This document shows, one piece after another, positions 12,997 through 23,660 of a stretch of DNA of 64,000 bases. This stretch comes from Apostichopus japonicus. Its lineage: Eukaryota > Echinodermata > Holothuroidea > Aspidochirotida > Stichopodidae. The translations under genes were made by a program, and so were the position numbers. Position 1 is the first letter of the stretch. Every line of letters starts with the position of its first letter. The notes beneath the pieces are model-generated. The model saw nothing but the letters and a program-made list of their open reading frames with translations, searched no databases and had not been told where the DNA came from. The DNA is taken from contig NC_092561.1 in NCBI RefSeq assembly GCF_037975245.1, positions 6,002,001 to 6,066,000 on the forward strand, written 5' to 3'.

Positions 12997-13278
12997 TATA
13001 TCCTGAACTTACTTGAAGCAAGCGAACAGGGTCGACCCACCCAATAGCAAAATTAATACATAAATTATCCGAATTGAAGCTGGCGAACGTTGTATTTTTT
13101 TTTTAGAGTATTCAAAATCATACGAAGTTTTGTATGGTGGAGTATAAGGATCGCGAGATACAATTTCTCAATGTGACGAGGAAAACGTGGTAAATATGAC
13201 TGATTAAACGTCAATTTTGATCGAAAATTTTATGTCACTCACAATTTACAAGAACATATGAAAATAAAAGTGCGACAG

Positions 13279-13380
13279 TCAGAAAAATTAGAGTGCGACA
13301 GTCGGAAATTCCGAATTGAAGCTGGCGACAGTCGGAAATTCCGACAGTCGGAAATTCCGACTGTCGCACTCAAATTTTCC
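13279..13380. repeat. Fold-back palindrome inside the outer element
   Basis: The motif GCGACAGTCGGAAATTCCG occurs twice directly and once inverted. The segment 13342-13366 is a perfect odd-length palindrome centred in GGAAATTCC, and the outer flanks (GAGTGCGACAG and CTGTCGCACTC) also pair. Confidence 0.75.
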
Positions 13381-13689
13381 AACTATCGTAATTTTTACCA
13401 AGATTGGGGGGGTGAGACACCCCCCCACACCCCCCCTCTAGCGACGTCCCTGCATGTAGACCTGCATATCAGTGTAAGTAACGCTACGATGTTGTTTCTT
13501 TATTGCAAAATTATAACTTTCCAGTTACGCGAAATTGTCTGTCTGTAAGTACCGTACTGCAAATTGATTCGATAGCTGGAATAAGACGGACGTATATAAC
13601 CCTTAAACTGAATAGCATAGTTAAGGCTGCTTTACGACGCTCAATGACTGTCAAAACTCTTTTCTTTTTTTTAATCTTAGAACTGAAAA

Positions 13690-15312
13690 ATGATGGCAAT
13701 TACTCGAAAGTCGGTAGGGAGCTTCGTTATTTTGACAAGAATGCTGGTATTAATTATGTTGTATGTAGCAGTTGTGTCTACCTCATCGACATTGTTACCA
13801 AAGGGGTCTAAGGGGAGGGGGTGTCCCCCTCCCCTTTGGAATTTTTTGTATTTCCAGGTGGCCTCAGATGCAATTTGGTGCAATATAGCACACTTCAACA
13901 CCCACTCCATTTTGTAAACTTAATTTTGTATTTTCACCTGGCCTTAGATGCAATTTGGTGCTCCAAATGAGATTTTTTTTCTCATTTGGAAATGAAAAAG
14001 GGGTTTTCTGACTTGCGGAGCGGGGGGGGGGGGCGGAATGATACTTCCGCCCCTCCACATTTTTCACTGGGGGGGCTGGCGCCCCCCCCAGCCCCCCCGG
14101 TTCCTACGCCCTTGGTTTCGTATAAAGGGAACTTCCGGGCGATTTCTTGGGCTACGTGATTCTCTTCAAGCAGTGATTAACAAACGAACTGAATACGACC
14201 AGCAATGTGGAAAACGTAAGATTACTTTTCGATAATGTATTAAAACATTGAATAACATAAATTCACATGGTGAATAATTAAGATAGTTTTTTGGCAATGG
14301 AATTTGTGTGTACACATATATTAGCCTTAAGCTCGATCAAACTTACATAGGCCTAGTTGCCCAGCTCTTGTTTGGTTGCCAAAGAAATTATCGCTGTATG
14401 TATATGTTCTCAATTTCGTTGTTTTGATTGTTTTTTCCCAGTGTAGGGGATTCCTGGAGGGGGGGGGTGAGGAGATAGTGTCACGGTGATAATTATTGTC
14501 ACCCGAACCCGATTTGGTTCACGATGCCCCTGTTGATAGTTTTATTTTACTACTTTCTTTTTTAACTTACAGAAGTCGATCTGTCTCTTGCACAATCATT
14601 AAAATCTGCCCAATACGATGAGTCCCTATACGGGGAAGTATTTGTAAATTACGGAACTGTTGAAGATATGGATTTGGACTATCTGCCATGTGATCTAAGA
14701 AGCCAGTTGCAAACAACCTACCGTAGTTTGCTTGTTGCTATCCCTTTCCAAAGTAATGGGCATTCTGGAATACTCGTTCTTGCAGAAGTGACGGACGCAA
14801 TATACCGGTTACCGTCACCGTCGACGACTAACGATAAGCTATTCTTAACAGGTGCGACCTTCCAAGAAGACGACGATAGGGTCACTGTAAGCATCGGAGA
14901 AGACACCATGACTATGCGTGTATCACCTTACGTAACCTGCAGTGAGACAGACGAGGAAATCGATGCAGACTTTGATGAAGTCACCGGTGCAAATTTTACA
15001 GGTACAAGTTACCCTGAAAGATTCGATTGGGGTTGTGGTTCACTCCTGGATTGGGATACAGGGTACTGTAAGATCATTAAAGGAAATCTTTGCCAAATTC
15101 AACGATTCGACGGTGATGTTTGTATCCACGAAACCGTGAGAAGTTCCGTTAGATGTCCGTCTAAGATGAAAGTCATATCAATGAATGGTGTTTTTCGTAA
15201 TACTTTTTCTAGATTGTTTGCAACGATCCCATCTGAAAGCTTTGAAACTGAAAGTATCGATCGAGACCATGATGTTGGCATTAAATTCCCCTTGTTTGAC
15301 GACCTAGTCTGA
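13690..15312 (+). pseudogene. Secreted cysteine-rich protein, paralog D, probably broken
   Basis: Same layout as A and B. Exon 1 starts with ATG at 13690 (MMAITRKS) and should run to the donor after 14215 (AATGTGGAAAAC|GTAAGA). It is interrupted by about 310 bp of transposon sequence (13804-14113) after the codons for TLLP, and a few bases of the exon are lost at the junction. The inserted frame reaches a stop at 13917. Exon 2 (14573-15312, acceptor AACTTACAG) is open and keeps YGEVFVNYG, LPCDL, VTCSETD, YPERFDWGCGS, GYCKII, NLCQIQ, DVCIHE and VRCPS. One extra C near 15290 shifts the last codons, so the final conserved Cys (GIKYPCL in relatives) is replaced by GIKFPLFDDLV. The two lesions suggest a recent pseudogene. 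An alternative first exon cannot be excluded. Confidence 0.75.
13804..14113. mobile_element. MITE fragment inside exon 1 of paralog D
   Basis: Right end reads GGTTCCTACGCCCTTG, the terminal repeat type also found at 62326-62877. The left part (GGGGTCTAAGGGGAGGGGG) equals an internal part of the nested element at 12562-12996, so the left terminus is missing. Several G/C homopolymer hairpins occur at 14017-14100. No coding capacity. Comparison with intact exon 1 of A and B defines both breakpoints. Confidence 0.75.
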
Positions 15313-15760
15313 TCACAACATAGCTGACTTTTTCAATCTCTTTTAATGATTTCTTTCTTGGACTTTTTACGTCGTTAAATGAAAAAAATAATGATAATTA
15401 AAAGTAACTTAAAATTATTTGTAAAATCAAACTTCGTAGGTTAGACATTACCATTACCACTAACGAATTATTTACTATGTTAACTTTCTTCGACATTAAA
15501 CTACTTAAGTAAATGATATCGTTATTAACTTTTACATTTGACTTGTTAACAACATATTGATTAGAAGAATTATTTGGAGGGCAGAAATTTAAGTCCGATT
15601 AAGCAACGCAAACCTCATCAATTAAAAATAAACATCATTATGAAAATGAACATGAAAATGGTGGTGATGATGGTGATGGTGATGGTGATAGTGATAATGG
15701 AATATATTGTTCTTCCTCTTAGAGCGCACACAAGACTGCCTGAAAGACTACTTCTGTTTT
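15313..15760. other. 3' flank of paralog D
   Basis: AT-rich, with a short GAT/GGT-type repeat near 15655-15700 (the 'atggtgatgatggtgatggtgatgg' family). The start of this stretch resembles the 3' flank of B. No gene seen. Confidence 0.4.
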
Positions 15761-15764
15761 GAGA

Positions 15765-16090
15765 ATTGGCCGAATTGATGCAACTAATTTGCAACAAACA
15801 CTACCTCCAAATTCATGGCACCGCAATGGGTACCAAATGTGGCACCGTCTTTTGCCAACATCTTAATGGGAAACCTCGAGAAAGAATTTCTATCTCGACA
15901 AAACTTGAAACCACATACGTGGTTACGTTTCATTGACGTATCTTCATGATATGGACTCATGGCGAGGCAAATCTAAAACTCTTCATTGATGACAAACTCG
16001 TTTCATCACACTATCAAATTTACTGCAGATTTTGCTGGACATGGCGTTTACTTCCTGGACACCACTGTGACCCTACAAAATGGTTCACTA
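15765..16090 (+). mobile_element. Decayed Penelope-like element reverse transcriptase fragment
   Basis: Conceptual translation in shifting frames gives RT segments typical of Penelope-like elements: a GTAMGTK box, then a MGNLE-like stretch, then FID followed at once by a frame break (catalytic box near 15930-15945 is disrupted), then MIWTHGEANLKLFID and a TIKFTADF-like stretch. Several frameshifts and stops make it non-functional. The N-terminal RT part and the GIY-YIG endonuclease are not visible. This is an invertebrate retroelement relic. Confidence 0.7.
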
Positions 16091-17224
16091 TCATAAGACA
16101 ATTGCTTTTACAATTAACTTACAAACAATGGGCCACCCGAACACATTTGAATTACGTCTACACTATCGTTGGCCACGTACTTGGCCTTTGCATTTGTCTT
16201 TTGATTATCCCAAATAAATGTGTATTATGGGTTGAGATTCTTGAAGATATTGACAATTATTTGCATCACAAATGTATTCGTTTCATCAAAAGGTTTTAAA
16301 AAGTTTAAAACAGTATTTTGCGTCCTTTTCTATAATTTTTCTCAACCTCACTGACTCCACTATGCCATAACGACATACATAACTAGCCTATCTATTTAAA
16401 TCTTACTTCAAATGGTGGCATAAAAGTCGAAAACTTTGCAACTTTCAACTTTGTTTTTCTCCAAAATATTTTTCGTTGGGGTCCCAATAAACCTGGCCCA
16501 TAATATGAATATTTAAGCACTACGAACGTCATTGACTAATAGGCCTACGTAATACAACACTATGCTTGATTTGTGTACAGTCTATATGCCAGTTGTACCA
16601 GGGAGTTCCATAACATCTCCCTGGTTGTACCAACGCAAAGTTTTGAATCTATTTTTAGCAACGGCTTATAACTAAACCTGCATCTCTGTTTGGTTGAATT
16701 CAAACTAGGGGGTTTGGGGGAACTGTAGGCGATTAATTTTAACTATGGAATTTGTCGTGGACACTTTTCTCATTATCTGCAAATATCCTTAATCACTCGC
16801 CAATTAACGTTGTTGGCAGGGAAAAACTTGGCTAATATCTTAGTGTGCTGTTTTGTGATTGATACATGTAAAACAATCGATGAACATGTCAAAAAAGTAA
16901 AAAATGGCGACCAAACGCAAAATGCTGCTTTAAGATTATATTTTATTTTATTTTTACTCGTAGTCGTTATAACTTGTTTTATGAAGTATTGAAACCAAAC
17001 TTTGGTTGAAAGGTACAGTTCTGAATGTTTTATGTTAATTTTCTGAAATCAATCTCTCTCGTGACCTGTAGGACCATAGGAAAGCAGAGGTGATGAATAA
17101 TTGAAAGAATTTTAGTTAGAGAAGTCTATCAACTATAACTAAAAAGAAAGAGGACGGGATTGTTGCTGGCTTTAAAGCTTTATAGAATTACCGATTATAC
17201 GTTGATTTGTTATAATTGTTCTAT

Positions 17225-18005
17225 GTAAGGTTTTGCAGGGTAGTATTGCTTACCTTGTTGATTCTGTCCACCATTATGAACCCAGGCCGGGGCTGAGGCT
17301 TGAGGGTAAGCATTCGCTCAAGTCCCCCGGAACTCGTACCAGATATGGTGATCGGTCTTTTGCTGCTATTGCTCCACGTCTTTATAATAATCTTCCTTCT
17401 GATTCGCTTTCCACCATCGATGAATGCATTTAAGGCTCATCTTAAGACTGACTATTTTTTCCTTATTTCAATTCGGATTTTCTATTTGTACTGTTGTTGT
17501 AAAGCAGTGGTTTCCAAAGTGGTCCCTGTGTTGGGAAGTCTCATTGGGGTGCTACAGGGTACACGGGGATAAGGGAGCGTTGGGACTGATTTGGGGGTGC
17601 CTGGTAATTATGACACGTCACTGCAGCGATTTAGGGCACAATAAGGCATCTGGGGGGTTTGGGAACAAAATAAATACATTTTGTGATCCAATTGTGATCC
17701 AAAGTTATCCAAAAGTGGTATTAGAAATTCAATAACTCCACTCCCTAGGTCCAATTTCTTTCGCGTTTGGATTATATTGTGGCAGAGACATCTCTTGTAA
17801 TTTATAAGCGCATAGCGCGACCATTTTAGCCTGTCATTTGGGGTACTCCCTGAGCTGATTACTGATTGCAAATTCGAGGGGAGGGGTGGGGGAGGGGCAT
17901 TGGGACAGTTCAAGATTGTCGAAAGGGGCGGTCGTCTAAACAAGTTTGAGAACCACTGCTGTAAAACGCTTCGAGCCTTTGGGAAAGGCGCTATATAAAT
18001 ATGTT
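17225..18005 (+). mobile_element. 5'-truncated LINE, copy 1
   Basis: The frame at 17233 encodes the C-terminal end of a CR1/L2-like LINE polyprotein (TRYGDRSFAAIAPRLYNNLP, then a frameshift into KAHLKT). The 3' end has the typical 'gcctttgggaaaggcgctatataaat' tail at about 17973-18000. An hAT-like element splits the 3' UTR. All of the endonuclease and most of the RT is missing. Family assignment (L2/CR1 group) is inferred. Confidence 0.7.
17505..17958. mobile_element. hAT-like MITE in LINE 3' UTR, copy 1
   Basis: Ends CAGTGGTTTCCAAAGT and AGTTTGAGAACCACTG are inverted repeats. Flanks TTGTAAAG and CTGTAAAA are an imperfect 8-bp duplication. No coding capacity. Confidence 0.7.
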
Positions 18006-18921
18006 TATTTATGGGCTTCTTCTGATTTAGCTAATTAAGTGTGTTTTCTTCTATTCCATTCGGAGACATAGTTTCGCGAGTAAAAGCTTGGGACTAAACT
18101 AGTGTATATAAAGCTTCATGTCTTACGTAAAAGTGTGGTCGTACAATAGTTCTTGTTTTTGCGAAAGATTTTTGTTTGCTGCTATCAATCATTCCTTTCA
18201 CCTCTAGAACTAGGCAACAGTTATATCAGTCCAGAATTAGCATCGAGCGAACTAAAAATGAAAATTTTGTTAAAAAGCATCCATCTTCCAATGTTAAGTG
18301 CTATCAAAACCCCGCCCCTCTCTCCCCCCCCCCCCCCAAAAAAAGAAACCCATCTAAAATAATGGCCTCTCGTGTTTGAAAAATTGGTATAGTGCCTTCT
18401 TTGAAGCATTTGCCCGAATGGGCTGCTTTACCGTAATTTTCTAATTTGACACACATCAATGTCCGGAAATGGTATCAGTTTATGGTCACCATTCTCAGAA
18501 AATTAGATCTGTAAACTTGTGGCAATTTACCACATACAATAAAGTTTGGAGCTACAATTATTATAATTTATTGTCAGTGAACGAATAGTTACATTTGCCC
18601 CTTATGATACTAGGTTTTGGGTATCACAACTCTTGGTATATATATGACTTTAAACTCCTACACCAGTCCTCCCTCCCCCACCAACCCCACCTCAACCCAC
18701 TCCCCAAAGGGATTGCTCTGTAATTCATATTTTCACTAAACATGTAATCACTTGTATACTGTTTCCTCTTTCATTTCTTGTGTCCGTTCTGTAGTTTATT
18801 ATTGTATTTACTTCTTATTCAAAAAAAGATGGAAAAAAGAAAGAAGATGGAATCATGCTATTCAGTCGACATATATTCCAGTTCAAATATGAACAAGTTT
18901 TAAGCGATCTTAAGCCCATCT

Positions 18922-19485
18922 TCTAGTTCTCAAGTTCTAACCTTGCTCAGATTTCCTTTATGATATGCTACTATAGCGTAATATCTTTTTGCATGTACAG
19001 TTGTGAAGGAGTTGTATTTGTTCATTCATTTATTGATTTATCGAGTTTGTTTACGTGGTTGTATAAATATTGTGATGTAACCACATGAGGGTCAGAAGTC
19101 CTGTCACACTATAATATGATAGGTGTTTTGTCGATTATGGACAAAATGCCAATTTAATTTGGTAAATTGTCGATTTCATGTATGTCAAGCACTGGAATTA
19201 TGGTTTAGTTTTTAATGGAAGCAGAATTTATTGAAAATTTAAGGGGATGGTGCATATGTTGAGGGACCATAATGGCTACACTTGCTAGCTGCGCCTTATT
19301 TAAATGTCAATTCGTCGTAGTTTTATAACTAGTAAGTTATTTGTCTTTCAGTAATGCGTTCTTACTAATTTTCAAAATAATCTTTCTCATGTTCAGACCA
19401 CCATGACAGTTTTGACTACCATGGTTAATATTTTAAGCAACGTCATTTGTTAAAATTCGCATTTTCAACATTTTGTATGTATCAT
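18922..19485. other. Spacer between the two duplicated blocks
   Basis: AT-rich sequence between the copies; nothing recognisable. Confidence 0.4.
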
Positions 19486-20034
19486 AAGACAATTGTTTGT
19501 ACAATTAACTTACAAACAGTGGGCCACCCTAACACGTTTGAATTATATATTTCACTATCGTTGGCCACGTATTTGGCCTTTGCATTCGTCTTAAGATTAT
19601 CCCAAATAAATGTGTATTATGGGTTGAGATTTTTGAAGATATTGACAAATATTTGCATCACAAATTTATTCGTTTCATCAACAGTTTTTAAGAAGTTTAA
19701 GATTATATTTTATTTTATATTTACTCGTAGTCGTTATAACTTGTTTTATGAAGTATTGAAACCAAACTTTAGTAGAAAGGTAGAGTTCTGAATGATTTAT
19801 GTTAGTTTCTGAAATCAATCTGTCTCGTGATCTAGAGGGCATGTGATCTTTATTTTAGTCATTCGGGTAGTTTCACATCCTGACAATAGGAAGCCAGAGG
19901 TGATAAATAATTGAAAGAATTTTAGTTAGAGAAGTCTATCTAGTATAACTAGAGAGAAAGAGGAAAGGATTGTTGCTGGTTAAAGCTTTGTAGAATTACC
20001 GATTATACGTTGATTTGTTATAATTTTTTATATA

Positions 20035-20810
20035 AAGTTTTGCAGGGTGGTATTGCTTACCTTGTTGATTCTGTCCACCATTATGAACCCAGACCAGGGC
20101 TGGGTCTGAGGGTAAGCGTTTCCTCAAATCCTCCAGAGCTCCTACCAGATATGGTGATCGGTCTCTTGCTGCTATTGCTCCACGTCTTTATAATAATCTT
20201 CCTTCTGATTCACTTTCCACCATCGATGAATGCATTAAAGGCTCATCTTAAGACTTATTATTTTTCTTTATTTTAATTCTGATTTTCTATTTGTACTGTT
20301 GCTGTAAAGCAGTGGTTTCCAAATTGGTCGCTGTCGGGGGGGGGGGGGGGCGTTGGGAAGTCTCATGGGGGTGCCACAGGGTACGGTGAGTACGAGGCGT
20401 TGGCACTAATTGGGGGTCCCTGGTGATTACGACACATCACTGTAGCAATTTAGGGCTCAATAAGGCATCCAGAGGGTCTGGGAACCAAACTAAATAAATT
20501 TTGTGACCCAAAATTATCCAAAAAAGGTATGAGGAATTCAATAACTCCACTCCTAAGGTCCAATTTCTCTCGCGTTTGGATTATATTGTAGCAGAGACAT
20601 CTATTGTAACTTATTAGCGCATAGCGCCACCAATTTAGCCTGTCATTTGGGGTATTCCCTGAGCTGATTACTGATTGCGAAGTCGAGGGGATGGTTGGGG
20701 GAGGGGAAATTGGGACAGTTCAAGATGGTTGAAGGGGAGGTCGTCTACAAAAGTTTGAGAACAACTGCTTTAAAGCGCTTGCCTTTGGGAAAGGTGCTTT
20801 ATAAATATGG
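20035..20810 (+). mobile_element. 5'-truncated LINE, copy 2
   Basis: Same LINE tail as 17225-18005. The C-terminal frame is again broken, and the tail 'gcctttgggaaaggtgctttataaat' is seen near 20780-20806. Confidence 0.7.
20310..20767. mobile_element. hAT-like MITE in LINE 3' UTR, copy 2
   Basis: Ends CAGTGGTTTCCAAATT and AGTTTGAGAACAACTG; flanks CTGTAAAG and CTTTAAAG preserve the 8-bp target duplication with one difference. A long G run lies at 20335-20350. Confidence 0.7.
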
Positions 20811-21730
20811 TTATGTATGTTTGTATATGTATTGATGGGCTTCTTCTGATTTAGCTAATTTAGTGTGTTTTCTTCCGTTCCATTCGGAGACAGTCTCGCG
20901 AGTATAAGCTTAGGAATATTAAAGTGTATGTAAAGCTTCATGTCTTAGGTGAAGGTGTTGTTGTACAATAGTTGTTTGATACATTTTTCGAAAGATTTTT
21001 TTTTTTTGCTGCTATCAATCATTCCTTTCACTTCTAGAACTAGGCAACCGCTATTATCAGTTCAGCAATAGCATCGAGCGAACTAAAAATGAGGACATTG
21101 TAAAAAGCCTCTCTCTTCCAATGTTAAGTGCTATCAAAATCCCCGCCCCTCTCCCTCCTCTAAAATCCCCATCTGAAATAATGGCCATTAGTGTTTGAAA
21201 AATTGGTAAAGTGCCTTCTCCCGTTGAAGCATTTGCCCGTATTTTTCTAATTTGACACTTATCAATGACCATCAATGAAATGGTATCAGTTCATGGTCAC
21301 CATTCTCAGAAAATTAGATTTGTAAACTTGTAACAATTTACCACATACAATAGAGTTTGGAGCTACAATTATTATAATTTATTGTCAGTGAACAAGAAGT
21401 TACATTTGCTCTTTGGGATACTAAGTTTTGGGTCCGTATCACAATTATTGGTAGATATGACTTTAAACTCCTACAGCAGCCACCCCCCCCCCCAACCCAC
21501 TCCCCAAAAGGATTGCTCTGTAATTCATATTTTCAATAAACATATATATACTCAATTGTAAACTGTTTCCTCTTTCATTTCTTGTGTCCGTTCTATAGTT
21601 TATTATTGTATTTACTTCTTACTCAGAATAGATGGAAAAAAAGAGGAAAGATGGAGTCATTGTATTCAGTCGACAGTATATCCTAATTCACAATTTTAAG
21701 CGATCTTCAGCCCATCTTACTCATACAGTG

Positions 21731-21829
21731 GATAAACAGTGGAGGGACAAAGAGATGATTAAGGGAAGGGGCTAGGGAAAAAACTGGATAAGGACAAAAC
21801 AGAAAGGTGTGGTCCCTCCACTGTTTATC
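21731..21829. repeat. 18-bp perfect inverted repeat
   Basis: GATAAACAGTGGAGGGAC (21731-21748) is exactly reverse-complemented at 21812-21829, with a 63-base loop. It lies just upstream of the hammerhead-like motif and may belong to the same retroelement. Confidence 0.8.
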
Positions 21830-21987
21830 TCCTACCTCTCCTCTTCTCCTGTTGGTTTCTTTTGTCTTCTCTCCATCCCTTCTCTACTAATCCCCTTACA
21901 TCTATCTCTTTGTGTTCACCATGCTCATTAAACCTGTCTGTATTATGTGCGTGTGTTTGTACCTTCTGTTACTGTTACTAGTCATTT

Positions 21988-22028
21988 GGCCTCTGAAGAA
22001 GATCCTGCTAGGATTGAAACGTCAGGCC
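21988..22028 (+). ncRNA. Hammerhead-ribozyme-like motif (Penelope-like element tail)
   Basis: Type I hammerhead layout. GGCCT (21988-21992) pairs with AGGCC (22024-22028) as stem I. CTGAAGA core (21993-21999) fits CUGANGA. GATCC/GGATT with a TGCTA loop forms stem II. GAAAC core (22016-22020) is followed by GTC at 22021-22023, the expected cleavage triplet. Stem III is almost absent, as reported for the minimal hammerheads of Penelope-like elements. Downstream sequence to about 22080 ends in GTGGATAAGCAG. Activity is not shown. Confidence 0.5.
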
Positions 22029-22089
22029 AACTTACTTTTACACATTCTCTTACACAGGTTTTCTAGTGGATAAGCAGTTTGATAACAGT

Positions 22090-23660
22090 TTTATTTCATT
22101 TTCATTTAGTATTTGCAGTACTACGCATAGTTTCCTTTCTCAAACTTTAGAGACCTACCATTATGTCTGTTTTTTAAACATAAAAAAAAGATTAATTTTA
22201 GTTTCCTAAGTTGTCTGATCTTCATGAAGTAAACCTTAAGCAAGATGGACATATGTCGTTAGCCTCTTGACCTAATGTGACCTTCACACATTTAAAGGAT
22301 GATCGCCGGAACAAAATTAAGTTGCTGGCTGTGCAGATTTTATTACTACACCACCTTTGAGTTTTGAGAAAGACCTTTCAAAATCTTAAATCAAAAGTGA
22401 CTGACACTACTTAGTCCAAAACACAGAAGATTAGGCCAGTTCCTCAGGTGCAAAATCAAGTTTAATGGCCTCAAATAACATGTTTATATTGTATTACAAA
22501 TCTGTAAAGAGAAAAATGGTGTTGAAGCTATATAGTGGTGCTCTCTGGCGTTCACGTAAAGGTATTTTGGCTGAGTTATATATAACTAATTAAACAATGG
22601 ATTAATATGTTATCCTGCAGGAAGGAGCCAAAATTATCATATATTTACCATTGAAGGAACCATCATTATTGGTTCGGAATCATAATCCTACTGATACTAG
22701 AAGTGAAGCTCTTCAACAAGCGAATTATCTTCTTCTGTTAGGAACTGCAGTCTGTTTGTCTGCTCGCAACATTGTCCAATTCCATTTCATAACGTTAATG
22801 ACTTAGATAGGGAAAAGTTTGTCTCACAAGTGAAGCATTGTATGCTTCAAAATATGACTAAAGTTAGAATCACTCATTAACAGGTCTTGCAACAGTAAAG
22901 ATCATGCAGATTTAGACAACGTTTGAGAAATTTAACATTTTATGACCTTTATTTGTTTGCAGAACATGCAGTTTAACCGTCTAAAACTGCAAACAAAGAT
23001 AATGTATGACTAAAAGTCAATTAGAAATTCGCTTACTGTCTCAGAGACTTCGTGAGCCCCCAATCCCCACTATGTGCTAAAAGGAAACTTTTTTTCTCTC
23101 TACATAACGAGTTGAGTGCCAAAAATGGAATGTACTGTTCTTGATTCTTTGTAAACTTCTTGCTAATATTGTGTTGGTGTGAGAGTAAAATAACGTTTTA
23201 TGTGTTCATAAGTCGAGGCCAAATTGTAAAAAATCCAATGCCCAACGACCTGATGCTTCAAGCACAAGTAGTTTATCGCATATTCTATGTCTGCAATTAA
23301 ACAGTTAATGTAAAACACCAAAGTTCACGTGATTGAGTATCATCCTTGTTTTTTCATATTTGTATTTGTTATTATTTTTTCTACTTTTTCAATGACGGCT
23401 AATAATTTTTATAACCTAGCTTCAATTATACAACTTTATTTTCGTTAACTTTAATTTTTAATATATTTTAGACACTTAGTTCAACTTTTAATTTTAAATA
23501 TTGCTCTTCTCTATTCATTGAAGTAAATTTAAAAACAGGTGTTTAACGATTTTAAGTATTCTCGTTATTAAATTCCTCATTGTGCAGTATGTGACGTTGA
23601 TTTTGCTACATTTTCGATTTAAAATTCTAGAAAATTCCCTAGTTAAATGTTTTACTTGAC
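22090..23660. other. AT-rich stretch before the satellite
   Basis: No gene, splice-paired exon or repeat boundary recognised. Confidence 0.4.

Larger units (their letters stand above)
12254..13452. mobile_element. hAT-like non-autonomous element with 8-bp TSD
   Basis: Terminal inverted repeats are CAGGGACGTAGCTA on the left and TAGCGACGTCCCTG on the right. The element is flanked by a perfect 8-bp duplication CATGTAGA (12246-12253 and 13453-13460). The paralogous regions upstream of genes A (about 1240-1262) and B (about 4879-4901) retain an uninterrupted 'atgcaggcctacatgta' site, which acts as the empty site. Length is about 1.2 kb, including a nested element. No transposase frame is seen, so it is non-autonomous. 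The 8-bp TSD and CA..TG ends are typical of hAT elements; the family name is inferred. Confidence 0.8.
16092..18921 (+). repeat. Segmental direct duplication, copy 1
   Basis: Matches 19486-21716 in the same orientation, from 'catcataagacaattg' to 'gcgatctt(a/c)agcccatctt'. It carries about 620 bp (16308-16928) that copy 2 lacks. Both copies contain the same LINE tail and internal hAT-like element, so those insertions came before the duplication. Confidence 0.8.
19486..21716 (+). repeat. Segmental direct duplication, copy 2
   Basis: Second copy of 16092-18921, lacking about 620 bp relative to copy 1 at the junction near 19697. Base changes and small indels are scattered throughout, so the duplication is not very recent. 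Confidence 0.8.
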
